Shown here piece after piece: positions 41,574 to 49,747 of a stretch of DNA of 53,045 bases; position 1 is the first letter of the stretch; every line of letters starts with the position of its first letter. The notes under the pieces are model-generated. The model saw only the letters and a list, made by a program, of their open reading frames with translations. It was not told the DNA's origin and did not search any database. Where the stretch lies: NCBI GenBank assembly GCA_905198295.1, contig CAJKBW010000005.1, positions 1 through 53,045 on the forward strand, written 5' to 3'. Source of the stretch: an uncultured Oscillospiraceae bacterium. Its GTDB lineage: Bacteria; Bacillota; Clostridia; Oscillospirales; Acutalibacteraceae. The position numbers and the translations under genes were made by a program.

Positions 41574-42224
41574 TCAATACTGCTTGTTCCTTACAATATG
41601 CACTGCGCAGGCAAAGGAAACCGCAAGCGCTGCGGCAACCAGCAGCACCAGCAGCCAGGGCAGCGCCGACAGTATCGCAGGAGCAGGCTGCACCGGCAGA
41701 TGATCGGGATTCCGCAGCAGGGTGCTGATCCCGCCGGAAATTGCTGCCGGAACGGCACACGCCAGGATCATCACAATCCGTCCTTTGTTGACGCCGAATT
41801 TGTAAAAGAGCGGGAACATAACCGCGGCACAGAATATGCCCACACCCAAGCTTGCCGTGGATACCACCAGGGCACCGGCAATGCGCTCCGGCTCATTGCG
41901 CACCGCATAAATGACCGCCTGCAGGCCGGTGATAAAGCCGGTTCCCAGCAGGCCGAGGGACAGGCTGGTGAGATAGCGGGAGAGCACGATCTGCCACGCG
42001 GCGGCCGGCGTGGCCGCCAGCAGCTTGTCAAAGTGTGCCTGCTCGTCGTAGGCGAAGCAGTTGATTGCCAACAGCACGACCAGGGCGCTGAAAACGCTGG
42101 TAAGGAAACCGCTGTCTCTGGCGGCGAAGAGCCCGACAAATATCACGATATAAATGAGCATAAACAGCAGCTGACGGTTCAAAACCATCCAATCCTTGAC
42201 AAACAGACTTCTGACGGTTTTCAC
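41574..42224 (-). CDS. ABC-2 type transporter permease
   Basis: A 216-residue membrane protein with about six segments. It starts at GTG 42224, overlapping the ATPase stop by four bases (GTGA). KTVRSLFVKDWMVLNRQLLF is an ABC-2 N-terminal amphipathic lead, and NCFAYDEQAHFDKLLAATPA is the cytoplasmic loop typical of bacitracin-resistance-like or YtrC-type permeases. With the ATPase it forms an exporter; the cargo is unknown (antimicrobial peptide or lipid are usual for GntR-linked types). Confidence 0.85.
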   Translation of the reverse strand: MKTVRSLFVKDWMVLNRQLLFMLIYIVIFVGLFAARDSGFLTSVFSALVVLLAINCFAYDEQAHFDKLLAATPAAAWQIVLSRYLTSLSLGLLGTGFITGLQAVIYAVRNEPERIAGALVVSTASLGVGIFCAAVMFPLFYKFGVNKGRIVMILACAVPAAISGGISTLLRNPDHLPVQPAPAILSALPWLLVLLVAAALAVSFACAVHIVRNKQY

Positions 42225-43120
42225 AGCGACATCCCTCCCTTTCGCGCCGGGTCCCCGGCAGCAGTGTTTTTCTCCTGACGGGAGAAGCTGAGCATGATTT
42301 CCTCCACGGTTGGCCGTTCGACGGCCAATTCCGGATAGCCGGCGAGGTCCGCCCGCATGCACAGCGCTTCCCCGCCAAAGCTGTTTTCGCGCAGGCCGAT
42401 CAGCCGGTCCCGGCCAAGACGGCCAAGCTGTTCATGGCTGCCTTTGACCAGCACGTATTTATCCCGCAGTGCATCCTTTTCCTCGTGGAAAACCAGCCGG
42501 CCGTGGGACAGCATCGCGATGGTGTCTGCAATTTTGTCAAGGTCGCTGGTGATGTGGGTCGACAGTACCACCGCCCGCTGGTCGTCCTGCAGGAACTCCA
42601 GGAAAATGTCCAGAATTTCATCCCGCACCAGTGGATCGAGCCCGCTGGTCGGCTCGTCGAGGAGCAGCAGCCGGGGATTGTGACTGAGCGCTGCGGCAAT
42701 GGACAGCTTCATTTTCATGCCGCGCGAAAATCCCTTCACCTTTTTGTTCTCCGGAAGGCCAAACCGGTGCAGGAAACTGGTGTACACTTCGGTGTCCCAC
42801 TGCGCATACAGCCCGCGCATATAGCGCCCGACCTGCCGCGGGGTGAGAATCTCATGGAAGCAGGGTTCGTCAAACACCACGCCGATCTGCTGTCTGACCG
42901 CCGCCGCGTCCCGGATGTTATCCAGGCCAAAAACCCGGATTTCGCCGGCATCCCGGCGCAGCAGGTTGAGGATCAGCTTGATGGTGGTGCTTTTTCCCGC
43001 GCCGTTCGCCCCGACAAGACCGGTAATGGTACCCGGTTCAACGGCAAGATTCAGATTATCGAGGGTAAAATCGGAAAAACGTTTGGTCAGATGGTGGATT
43101 TCCAGAATATTGGCCGACAT
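42221..43120 (-). CDS. ABC transporter ATP-binding protein
   Basis: A 299-residue ATPase. Walker A is GANGAGKS (about 38-45), the signature reads GFSRGMKMKLS (about 131), and Walker B is LLLLDEPTSG. The switch His is in LSTHITSDL. The C-terminal ~75 residues form a drug-exporter-type accessory region. It couples to the overlapping ABC-2 permease. It lies 32 bases downstream of a GntR gene that probably controls it. Confidence 0.93.
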   Translation of the reverse strand: MSANILEIHHLTKRFSDFTLDNLNLAVEPGTITGLVGANGAGKSTTIKLILNLLRRDAGEIRVFGLDNIRDAAAVRQQIGVVFDEPCFHEILTPRQVGRYMRGLYAQWDTEVYTSFLHRFGLPENKKVKGFSRGMKMKLSIAAALSHNPRLLLLDEPTSGLDPLVRDEILDIFLEFLQDDQRAVVLSTHITSDLDKIADTIAMLSHGRLVFHEEKDALRDKYVLVKGSHEQLGRLGRDRLIGLRENSFGGEALCMRADLAGYPELAVERPTVEEIMLSFSRQEKNTAAGDPARKGGMSL

Positions 43121-43152
43121 GGCTGTTCATCCTTTCCCGCCCGCACGGCGGC

Positions 43153-43530
43153 TCAGTCTTCCTCCTGGTACAGCAGATGCACGAGGGCACACACCTCGTC
43201 CGCCGTCACGCCGCCCAGCTTTGCCGCGGATACCGCATCGCTCAGATGCGCTTCCATCCGCTGCCGCTGTTCCTCACGGAACAGCTCGGCATTCTGCGCC
43301 GCAACAAAGCTGCCGCGGCCGGTCATCGTGACGATGAATCCTTCCCGCTCCAGCTCCTCATAAGCGCGCTTGGTGGTGATCAGGCTGATGCGCAGCTCTT
43401 TGGCCAGCAGCCGCATTGAGGGCAGCGCTTCACCCTCCTGCAGTTCGCCGGCCATGATGGCACTTTTGACCTGCCGCACGATCTGTTCATAGATCGGCGT
43501 ATCGCCGGTGTTCCGAATCACAATATTCAT
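43153..43530 (-). CDS. GntR family regulator, YtrA type
   Basis: A 125-residue repressor from ATG 43530 (GGAGGGG upstream). The winged helix runs IYEQIVRQVKSAIMAGEL then LPSMRLLAKELRISLITTKRAYEEL (about 13-60) and GFIVTMTGRGSFVA. The effector domain is very short, as in the YtrA subfamily that controls ABC exporters. A near-perfect 25-bp palindrome overlaps its promoter, so autoregulation of the whole cassette is likely. Confidence 0.92.
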   Translation of the reverse strand: MNIVIRNTGDTPIYEQIVRQVKSAIMAGELQEGEALPSMRLLAKELRISLITTKRAYEELEREGFIVTMTGRGSFVAAQNAELFREEQRQRMEAHLSDAVSAAKLGGVTADEVCALVHLLYQEED

Positions 43531-43551
43531 CGGTTCCCCTCCAGTGTGCTT

Positions 43552-43592
43552 ATTGTATATATAGTATATACACAATATTTTATTCCTGTCAA
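43552..43592 (-). promoter_or_regulatory. Promoter and operator of the GntR-ABC operon
   Basis: Minus strand: TTGACA (43592-43587), 18-base spacer, TATACT (43568-43563). The region 43552-43576 is a 25-base palindrome (ATTGT, TATATA, TATATA, ACAAT) with one mismatched pair, covering the -10; it is the likely GntR operator. Confidence 0.75.
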
Positions 43593-43709
43593 GAGTCGGA
43601 AAGCAAAAAATTTTTCCAGCCGGGGGGCTGGCGCAATGAACGCCGGGAGATATCGGTGGAAATCAGCATCGGCAGCCGCTTTGCGCAAAATGGTTTTGCT
43701 GTGATACAA

Positions 43710-43747
43710 AACCCGCCCGGACCTGTTAAAACAGGTCCGGGCGGGTT
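43710..43747 (-). terminator. Terminator of the MFS gene
   Basis: An 18-bp perfect stem (AACCCGCCCGGACCTGTT with its complement) and a two-base gap; TTTTG follows on the minus strand. Confidence 0.92.
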
Positions 43748-43750
43748 GGC

Positions 43751-44920
43751 TTACCGATTTTTGCACCGTCTGCGGTACAGCAGGAGGGTACCGGCCATCA
43801 TCAGGGTGAACATCGCCAGGAGGTACAGCGGAAAAAAGCGGATGCCGCCGGCCTGCGCAATCAGACCGAACAGTGGCGGCATCAGCATGATGCCGAGGTA
43901 GGAGGCGGCCATCTGCGTACCCATCACAGCCTGGGAGGCATCCGCGCCGAAATGGGTCGGGGTGAGATGGATCATATTTGGAAAAACCGGACCATTTCCC
44001 AAGCCAATCATAAACAGAGCAAAACCCGCAAGGGCAGCCGGCTGTGCAAAAGCCAGCAGAAAGACGGCGGCCAGGGTGATGCCCTGACCGATATGGAGCA
44101 GCTGCCGGGCGGACAGCTTTCCGGACAGCACGCCGGACAAAAAACGACCCGCCGCCATGCCGATGTAGTAAAAGGTGATCGCGCGGGCGGCAGCGTCCAC
44201 CGGCATGCCTTTGGCGCCGGTCAAAAAGGTGCTTCCCCAGACGCCGCAGGTATATTCCAGCGCGCAGGAACCGATGAACACGAGCCAGGCGACCCGCACG
44301 CCGGGAATACGCACCGCCTGCATAAGACCGATGCTGCGGGACACTTCCGCGTCCGGGGAGGGAACCGAGCGGCCGGCCCGTTTCCATAGCGGCAGTGCGA
44401 GAAGGGTGATCGCGGTGATGGCCAGCTGGAGCCAGAACACCGAGCGGTAGCCGCCCCGCCAGCCGTCGCTGCCGGAGAGTGCCAGCGAAAGCAGATACGG
44501 GCTCAGGGACACCCCGATGCCGTAAAAACAATGCAGGAAACTCATATGACTGGCGCGGTAATGCAGGGCAACATAGTTGTTGAGTGCCGAATCCACCGCG
44601 CCGGCACCTAGTCCAAGCGGCACAGAAAACAGACACAGCCACAGCAGGTTTGCGGAAAACGAAAAGCCCAGCAGTGCGGCGGCGGTCATCGCGGTGCTTA
44701 CGGCTGTTACCCATCCGGTGCCGAACCGCCGGATTGCCCGGGTGCTCAGCAGACTGGAAATGACTGTGGAGGCGGAGATCAGCAGTGTGACGGCGCTCGC
44801 CGCACCGACCGGAAGGCCGAACGATGTATATATGGCGGGCCATGCCGTTCCAAATAAAGAATCGGGTATGCCCAGCCCGATAAAGGCGATATAGATCACG
44901 ACAAGCAGTACCGTTGTCAC
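43751..44920 (-). CDS. Major facilitator superfamily transporter
   Basis: A 389-residue, twelve-segment transporter. The start is GTG 44920 (AAAAGGAGCG upstream), giving TTVLLVVIYIAFIGLGIPDSLFGTAWPAIYTSFG. RAIRRFGTGWVTAVST and the centre LPLWKRAGRSVPSPDAEV loop mark the two six-helix halves. The pattern resembles the FucP/YfkF-like sugar or drug branch (GxxDSxxGxxWP). The substrate is unknown. It has its own terminators on each side, so it is a single-gene unit. Confidence 0.88.
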   Translation of the reverse strand: MTTVLLVVIYIAFIGLGIPDSLFGTAWPAIYTSFGLPVGAASAVTLLISASTVISSLLSTRAIRRFGTGWVTAVSTAMTAAALLGFSFSANLLWLCLFSVPLGLGAGAVDSALNNYVALHYRASHMSFLHCFYGIGVSLSPYLLSLALSGSDGWRGGYRSVFWLQLAITAITLLALPLWKRAGRSVPSPDAEVSRSIGLMQAVRIPGVRVAWLVFIGSCALEYTCGVWGSTFLTGAKGMPVDAAARAITFYYIGMAAGRFLSGVLSGKLSARQLLHIGQGITLAAVFLLAFAQPAALAGFALFMIGLGNGPVFPNMIHLTPTHFGADASQAVMGTQMAASYLGIMLMPPLFGLIAQAGGIRFFPLYLLAMFTLMMAGTLLLYRRRCKNR

Positions 44921-44989
44921 ATGGCAGCGCTCCTTTTGACCTTTACTGCTGACAGTATAGCCGCTTAAAAGGCAGGATGTCAAGAAAAA

Positions 44990-45014
44990 GGCACCGGCGG
45001 AACCCGCCGGTGCC
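44990..45014 (-). terminator. Terminator of the ThiT-like gene
   Basis: GGCACCGGCGG pairs with CCGCCGGTGCC around three bases; the minus strand continues CTTTTTC. Confidence 0.9.
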
Positions 45015-45059
45015 CTGGATGCTTGTGGAAGAAAATGGCTTGCTGCATACAGGCGCCGA

Positions 45060-46115
45060 TCAGGCGTCTTTTTCCTTTTTGCGCAGGAAACGCAGCAGGA
45101 CGAAATCAAAGAACGCCACGACCGCCGCCGCAATTACCGCAATCTGCAGCAGGCCGAAGCCCAGCCCTTCCGGTTCCGCGGCGATTTCCGCGAGGATATC
45201 CCGGATGAACACGCCGCCGCATACGGCCGCAGCGGCGACCCCTATAAACGGAATAGCGGTGAACAGGCCGCGCAGGCTTGGTGATTTTTCCGCGGGCAGC
45301 CGGCGCGAGAAGCGGCCCATCATCCAGAAATTGACCGCCAGCGCGGCACAGATAACGGTAATCACCACCACGGCTACCCAGTCGACCGATGTGAGGCCCA
45401 CGATCGCGAAGGCGCCGGTTTCCACGTCCTGCAGCTGCGGCGCGATCTTCAGCACGTCAAAAATTACGGCGGCCGCAATCGCCGCTTTCATCAAGCCGGA
45501 GAACAGCACCTCGAAATCACTGCGCTGCTGCTGCGGCAGTGTGCGGGTGATCGACTCGCTGCGGAAATCCAGCACGCGGGAGAGGTAGACGGCGCCCACC
45601 ATCGTGATAAGGATTTCCGGAATCATGTAGGTACCGTTGTAGCCGATGGAATACAGCCAGGCGTCCTGCGCGGGGATCGAAATGTCCCGCCATACCGCAT
45701 AGCCGGAGATGATGTGGCAGAGATAGCGCAGCGCGCCGGTGACCAGCGCGGCGAGCGCCAGGCCGGTGGACGGATCCTTGATTTTGCGGAACAGACCGCC
45801 CAGACCGAGCACACCGAAGGCGATGATGTAGTCGAACAGCACGATCATGACCGCGGCAAAGGCACCAGTGGCGTAGGAAAGATTATTTGCGCCCAGCAGC
45901 AGCTGAAGCAGGCCGAAGGCCAGCGCGGTGAACAGGCCCCAGCCGGTGCCGTGGCGGTAGGCAATGATGAGCACCGGCAGCATGCTGCATGCGGTGATGG
46001 ATCCGCCGTATGGCAGATCGAGGATTTTGACGATGCTCAGCACCGTGGCGAACGCCAGCATGATGGCGCTTTCGGTCAGGCGGACCGAGCGGGTCATGGG
46101 TTTGCGTTGGTTCAT
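45060..46115 (-). CDS. thiT: Thiamine transporter S-component ThiT-like with extra C-terminal membrane domain
   Basis: A 351-residue membrane protein. The first ~190 residues are ThiT-like: LTESAIMLAFATVLSIVKIL, then ACSMLPVLIIAYRHGTGWGL, LLGANNLSYATGAFAAVMIV and CHIISGYAVWRD with WLYSIGYNGTYMIPEILIT, the thiamine pocket region of energy-coupling factor S-components. A further ~150 residues add about four membrane segments (VLFSGLMKAAIAAAVIFDVL to AAVVAFFDFVLLRF), which ThiT proteins usually lack. ATG 46115 follows GAAAGG. A TPP riboswitch and attenuator precede it, which strongly supports thiamine as the substrate. Confidence 0.88.
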   Translation of the reverse strand: MNQRKPMTRSVRLTESAIMLAFATVLSIVKILDLPYGGSITACSMLPVLIIAYRHGTGWGLFTALAFGLLQLLLGANNLSYATGAFAAVMIVLFDYIIAFGVLGLGGLFRKIKDPSTGLALAALVTGALRYLCHIISGYAVWRDISIPAQDAWLYSIGYNGTYMIPEILITMVGAVYLSRVLDFRSESITRTLPQQQRSDFEVLFSGLMKAAIAAAVIFDVLKIAPQLQDVETGAFAIVGLTSVDWVAVVVITVICAALAVNFWMMGRFSRRLPAEKSPSLRGLFTAIPFIGVAAAAVCGGVFIRDILAEIAAEPEGLGFGLLQIAVIAAAVVAFFDFVLLRFLRKKEKDA

Positions 46116-46177
46116 GGGGATTCCAGCCTTTCTCAATGTCCGGGCACCGGCTGAAAAACGGCACAAGCGAACAAAAA

Positions 46178-46203
46178 CCCCCTCCACATGGGTGTGGAGG
46201 GGG
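46178..46203 (-). terminator. Riboswitch-linked transcription attenuator
   Basis: CCCCCTCCAC pairs with GTGGAGGGGG, with T5 on the minus strand. It lies between the TPP aptamer and the thiT start, so bound TPP should favour early termination. Confidence 0.88.
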
Positions 46204-46249
46204 TAGACAGGACGCTGCAGGCGGCGCAGAACGCGCCGCATCCTATGAA

Positions 46250-46342
46250 AACATCCCTCCGCCGGTATTATCCGGATCAGGTTTCAGGGTTTAGAGCCGC
46301 GAGCTCATTCTCAGCCGGCCGGTCCGCCAGCACCCCTTGTTC
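46250..46342 (-). promoter_or_regulatory. TPP riboswitch (THI element)
   Basis: Read on the minus strand: ACAAGGGGTGC, the invariant CTGAGA (complement of 46309-46314), ACCCTGAAACCTGATCCGG and GATAATACCGGCGGAGGGAT. These are the conserved blocks of the thiamine pyrophosphate aptamer. A GC hairpin (46221-46239) and a terminator (46178-46203) form the expression platform. Confidence 0.96.
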
Positions 46343-46395
46343 ACTTTTTCGCTTTCCGGGTGTCCGCAGGAAAGCAGAATTTTTCCTGCACGATT

Positions 46396-46424
46396 ACTTT
46401 ACACGATCCGACCGTTTTTGTCAA
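46396..46424 (-). promoter_or_regulatory. Promoter of the riboswitch-thiT transcript
   Basis: Minus strand: TTGACA (46424-46419), 17-base spacer, TAAAGT (46401-46396). I see no gene in the 245 bases between it and the aminotransferase start. Confidence 0.7.
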
Positions 46425-46668
46425 GCATCTGACGCGCCGGAAAACAGCCGGAAATCGTGGGCTTAAGCGGGCTGAGGCCCTTCCATAGCGTCACCCGGGG
46501 CCGAAATTTGTTGAGGTAAGCGACGAAATCGCGGGAAAGACGTCAAAATCCGGTGATAATGCCAAACTTTGCAGGATGAAAAAATAGGACTTGCAAAAAT
46601 CTTTCGCATATACTAAAATTAAAAGGCATTTACGAATACAATTGCAATCTGAAAGGAGCCTGTTCTTC

Positions 46669-47943
46669 ATGCCAATGTTGAAGGACCTGTCCAGGGAACA
46701 GTTGGAGGCCCGTCTGCGCGAGCTGCAGGCGGAGTACGGCGCGGCGTGCGCGAAGGGGCTGAAGCTGGATATGTCCCGCGGAAAGCCCGGCCCTGAGCAG
46801 CTGGACCTGACGATGGATATGCTCACCTGTGTGGACGTGCGCAGCGGATGCCGGATGGCGGACGGCGCCGATGTGCGCAACTATGGCCTGCTCGACGGGA
46901 TTCCGGAGGCGAAGAAGCTGTTCGCGGATATTCTGGAGATGGCACCCGAAAATGTGATTGTGGGCGGCAACTCCAGTCTGAATCTGATGTTTGATTATAT
47001 TGCCCAGGCATACAGCCGCGGGGTGTGCGGCGGTGAGCCGTGGTGTCGGCAGGGAAGGGTAAAATTCCTCTGCCCGGCGCCGGGCTATGACCGGCATTTC
47101 GGCGTGACCGAGTATTTCGGCATCGAGCTGCTGACGGTGGATATGACACCGGACGGTCCCGATATGGAGCAGGTGGAGCGTCTGGCGGCGGAGCCGCTGG
47201 TCAAGGGCATCTGGTGTGTGCCAAAGTATTCCAACCCGGACGGCTACACCTATTCGGACGAGACGGTTCGCCGGCTCGCGGCGATGAAGACGGCGCCGGA
47301 TTTCCGCATTATGTGGGACAACGCGTACTGCCTGCACCATCTCACCGACACGCCGGATATGCTGCTCAATATTTATGACGAGCTGAAAAAGCACGGCAAC
47401 GAGGACCGGGTGGTGATGTTCTGCTCCACCTCCAAGATCAGTTTCCCGGGCGCCGGCGTTGCGGCAATGGCGGCCAGCCCCGCTAACATCGTGGACATCA
47501 AAAAGCGGATGTCCAGCCAGACCATCGGCTACGATAAGATCAACATGCTGCGCCATGTGCGCTTTTTCCAGGATCTCGACGGCATCAAGGCGCATATGCG
47601 GCTGCATGAGGCCGTTCTTCGTCCGAAGTTCGCTGTGGTTCTTGATACGCTGGAGCGCCGGCTTGCCGGTCGCGGTATTGCGTCCTGGCACAAGCCGAAC
47701 GGCGGTTATTTTGTCAGCGTCAACGTGATGGACGGCTGTGCGAAGGAGACGGTGCGGTTGCTCAGGGAAGCAGGCGTGGTGATGACCGGCGCCGGCGCAA
47801 CCTATCCTTATGGGCACGACCCGCGGGATGCGAACATCCGCGTTGCGCCGACCTATCCGCCGCTCGGCGAACTGCAGATGGCGATGGAACTGTTCTGCGT
47901 GTGTGCAGAGCTGGCCTGCATCAAAAAGCTGCTGGAGGCATAA
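46669..47943 (+). CDS. Aminotransferase class I/II, aspartate aminotransferase-type (MocR-like PF12897 group)
   Basis: A 424-residue PLP enzyme. KLDMSRGKPGPEQLDLTMDM near the N-terminus and GNSSLNLMFDYIAQAYSRG are typical of the putative aspartate aminotransferase subgroup. WCVPKYSNPDGYTYSDE gives the NPxG block and CSTSKISFPGAGVA carries the PLP lysine (about residue 260). VRVAPTYPP-like IRVAPTYPPLGELQ closes the protein. It probably makes or uses aspartate or alanine. ATG 46669 has AAAGGAG ten bases upstream. Confidence 0.9.
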   Translation: MPMLKDLSREQLEARLRELQAEYGAACAKGLKLDMSRGKPGPEQLDLTMDMLTCVDVRSGCRMADGADVRNYGLLDGIPEAKKLFADILEMAPENVIVGGNSSLNLMFDYIAQAYSRGVCGGEPWCRQGRVKFLCPAPGYDRHFGVTEYFGIELLTVDMTPDGPDMEQVERLAAEPLVKGIWCVPKYSNPDGYTYSDETVRRLAAMKTAPDFRIMWDNAYCLHHLTDTPDMLLNIYDELKKHGNEDRVVMFCSTSKISFPGAGVAAMAASPANIVDIKKRMSSQTIGYDKINMLRHVRFFQDLDGIKAHMRLHEAVLRPKFAVVLDTLERRLAGRGIASWHKPNGGYFVSVNVMDGCAKETVRLLREAGVVMTGAGATYPYGHDPRDANIRVAPTYPPLGELQMAMELFCVCAELACIKKLLEA

Positions 47944-47955
47944 CATAAGGAACCG

Positions 47956-48003
47956 AAAAACGGTATCCCCGGGTCTGCTTTGGGCGGGGATGCCGTTTTA
48001 TTT
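47956..48003 (+). terminator. Intrinsic terminator after the aminotransferase gene
   Basis: AAAACGGTATCCCCG pairs with CGGGGATGCCGTTTT (one G-U type pair), then ATTTT. Confidence 0.82.
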
Positions 48004-48045
48004 TGGGAAAAAGTGTTGTTTTTGGGATTGTCATCTCCTCAGTCT

Positions 48046-48084
48046 TTGCCCGTGTGCCGGTTTCCGCCGGTACGCGGGCGTTTT
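48046..48084 (+). terminator. Second hairpin with T-run before secD
   Basis: GCCCGTGT and CCGG arms pair with CCGG and ACGCGGGC, followed by GTTTTTC. The rest of the 337-base gap holds only the secD promoter and leader. Confidence 0.7.
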
Positions 48085-48175
48085 TCTTTGTGGGGAAAGA
48101 TTGACGGCGATGGAAAAATCCTGCCTGCTGCTTTGTGCAAACGATAAAATTTCCCCGGTAAATAGGTGGGAAACG

Positions 48176-48204
48176 TTGACTTTTCTGCTCATTGCTAATA
48201 TAAT
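48176..48204 (+). promoter_or_regulatory. Promoter of secD-secF
   Basis: TTGACT, 17-base spacer, consensus TATAAT; about 75 bases ahead of secD. Confidence 0.82.
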
Positions 48205-48280
48205 AGGAAACATTGATGCTGGGGCGCGGCGCAGGTTGTCCCGCCGCCGAAACCCGGAGTGAGCATTGGAGGACATGTCG

Positions 48281-49747
48281 ATGAAGCGAACACCAAAACC
48301 CGTATTCTTCATCGTTGCCCTGTTGATCGTAGCATTGACCTACACCACCTTTTTCGGCGTGTACAGTCAGTATGGCGACAGGACCGATACCATCATCCGC
48401 GGGGCGAAAGATATCCGCTTTGGTATCGATATCCGCGGCGGCGTGGATGTGACGTTTGGACCGGCCGATGAATCCCTGAGCGTGACCGAAGAGGAAATGG
48501 AAAACGTCCGGGGCGTGATCGAGCAGCGTCTGGTCAATAACAATATCACCGATTCCGAGGTGTATGCCGACGTTACCAACAAGCAGGTAATCGCCCGCTT
48601 CCCGTGGAAATCGGACGAAACCGAGTTTGATGCGAAGGCCGCAATCGAAGAACTCGGTCAGACGGCCATGCTCGAATTCCATATCGGCGACGAGAAGGAA
48701 GAGGTTAAGGACGAGGACGGCAATACCGTCAAGGATGAAAACGGCAACATCGTCTATAAACCGAAGGGCGAGCTGGTGCTCGACGGCAATGACGTTGACT
48801 ATGCCCGCAGCACCATTCAGTACGATCAGGATACCGGCAAATCGACGCCGGTGGTCGAGCTCGTACTTAAGGAGGAAGGCAAGGAAGCCTTCTCCGAGGC
48901 CACCAAGAAACAGTATGACGCCGGCAAAAAGCCGATCTCCATCTGGCTGGACAACGATATGCTGTCCGCGCCGAACGTGGAGGCACATATTACCGACGGC
49001 AAGGCGGTTATCTCCGGAGCCAATATGGATGCGGCCTACTGCACGGAGCTTGCTAACCTGATCAACTCCGGTGCGCTGCCGTTTGCCATCGAGGTCAAGG
49101 GTTCCGGCACCATCACCCCGACTATGGGCGAAAAGTCTCTGGACGTCATGGTGATGGCCGGCATTATCGCTTTTGCGCTGGTTTCGCTGTTTATGCTGAT
49201 TTACTACCGTCTGCCCGGTTTTGTGGCAGTGATTTCCCTGCTTGGCCAGGTCGCCGGTTCGATTGCGGCGGTTTCCGGCTATTTCGGCGTGTTCAACAGC
49301 TTTACGCTTACCCTGCCCGGTATGGCCGGCATTATCCTGTCAATCGGCATGGGCGTGGATGCGAATATTATTACGGCCGAGCGCATCAAGGAAGAAATCC
49401 GCGCCGGCAAAACCATCGACGGCGCTATCGAAAAAGGGTCGCAGAACTCCTTCTGGGCGATCTTTGACGGCAATATTACGGTTATGATCGTCGCTATCGT
49501 GCTGATGGGCGTCTTCGGACCGCCCTCCGGCATCTGGTCCACCGTGCTCAAGCCCTTCCTGTTCTGGGCGCCCGTATCGACCACCGGTGCGGTTTATTCC
49601 TTCGGCTACACCCTGTTTGCTGGCATTATCTTCAACTTCGTCATGGGTGTGACCGCTTCCCGTCTGATGTTGAAATCGGTTTCCCGCTTCAAGTTCCTGC
49701 GGAAACCCTGGCTGCTGGGAGGGTATAGGAATGAAAAAACAGTTTGA
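48281..49747 (+). CDS. secD: Protein translocase subunit SecD
   Basis: A 488-residue protein with six membrane segments and a large external loop after the first. FGIDIRGGVDVTFG (about 48-61) is the D1 motif, and GVDANIITAERIKEE (near 365) is the D4 motif. Within the external loop, KDEDGNTVKDENGNIV is a short duplicated acidic insert. With SecF it helps pull secreted proteins through SecYEG using the ion gradient. I use ATG 48281 (GGAGGA seven bases upstream) over a TTG and an ATG just before. secF overlaps by 17 bases. Confidence 0.96.
   Translation: MKRTPKPVFFIVALLIVALTYTTFFGVYSQYGDRTDTIIRGAKDIRFGIDIRGGVDVTFGPADESLSVTEEEMENVRGVIEQRLVNNNITDSEVYADVTNKQVIARFPWKSDETEFDAKAAIEELGQTAMLEFHIGDEKEEVKDEDGNTVKDENGNIVYKPKGELVLDGNDVDYARSTIQYDQDTGKSTPVVELVLKEEGKEAFSEATKKQYDAGKKPISIWLDNDMLSAPNVEAHITDGKAVISGANMDAAYCTELANLINSGALPFAIEVKGSGTITPTMGEKSLDVMVMAGIIAFALVSLFMLIYYRLPGFVAVISLLGQVAGSIAAVSGYFGVFNSFTLTLPGMAGIILSIGMGVDANIITAERIKEEIRAGKTIDGAIEKGSQNSFWAIFDGNITVMIVAIVLMGVFGPPSGIWSTVLKPFLFWAPVSTTGAVYSFGYTLFAGIIFNFVMGVTASRLMLKSVSRFKFLRKPWLLGGYRNEKTV

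Noticed and set aside
46425..46668. Possible gene or second riboswitch upstream of the aminotransferase
   Set aside because: No open frame with a ribosome site and no aptamer signature; a TTGCAA and TATACT pair there is spaced only 12 bases, too short for sigma-A.
48112..48262. Small 50-codon frame before secD
   Set aside because: It covers the secD promoter, has no good ribosome site, and its C-terminal half is just the Arg-rich reading of the leader.
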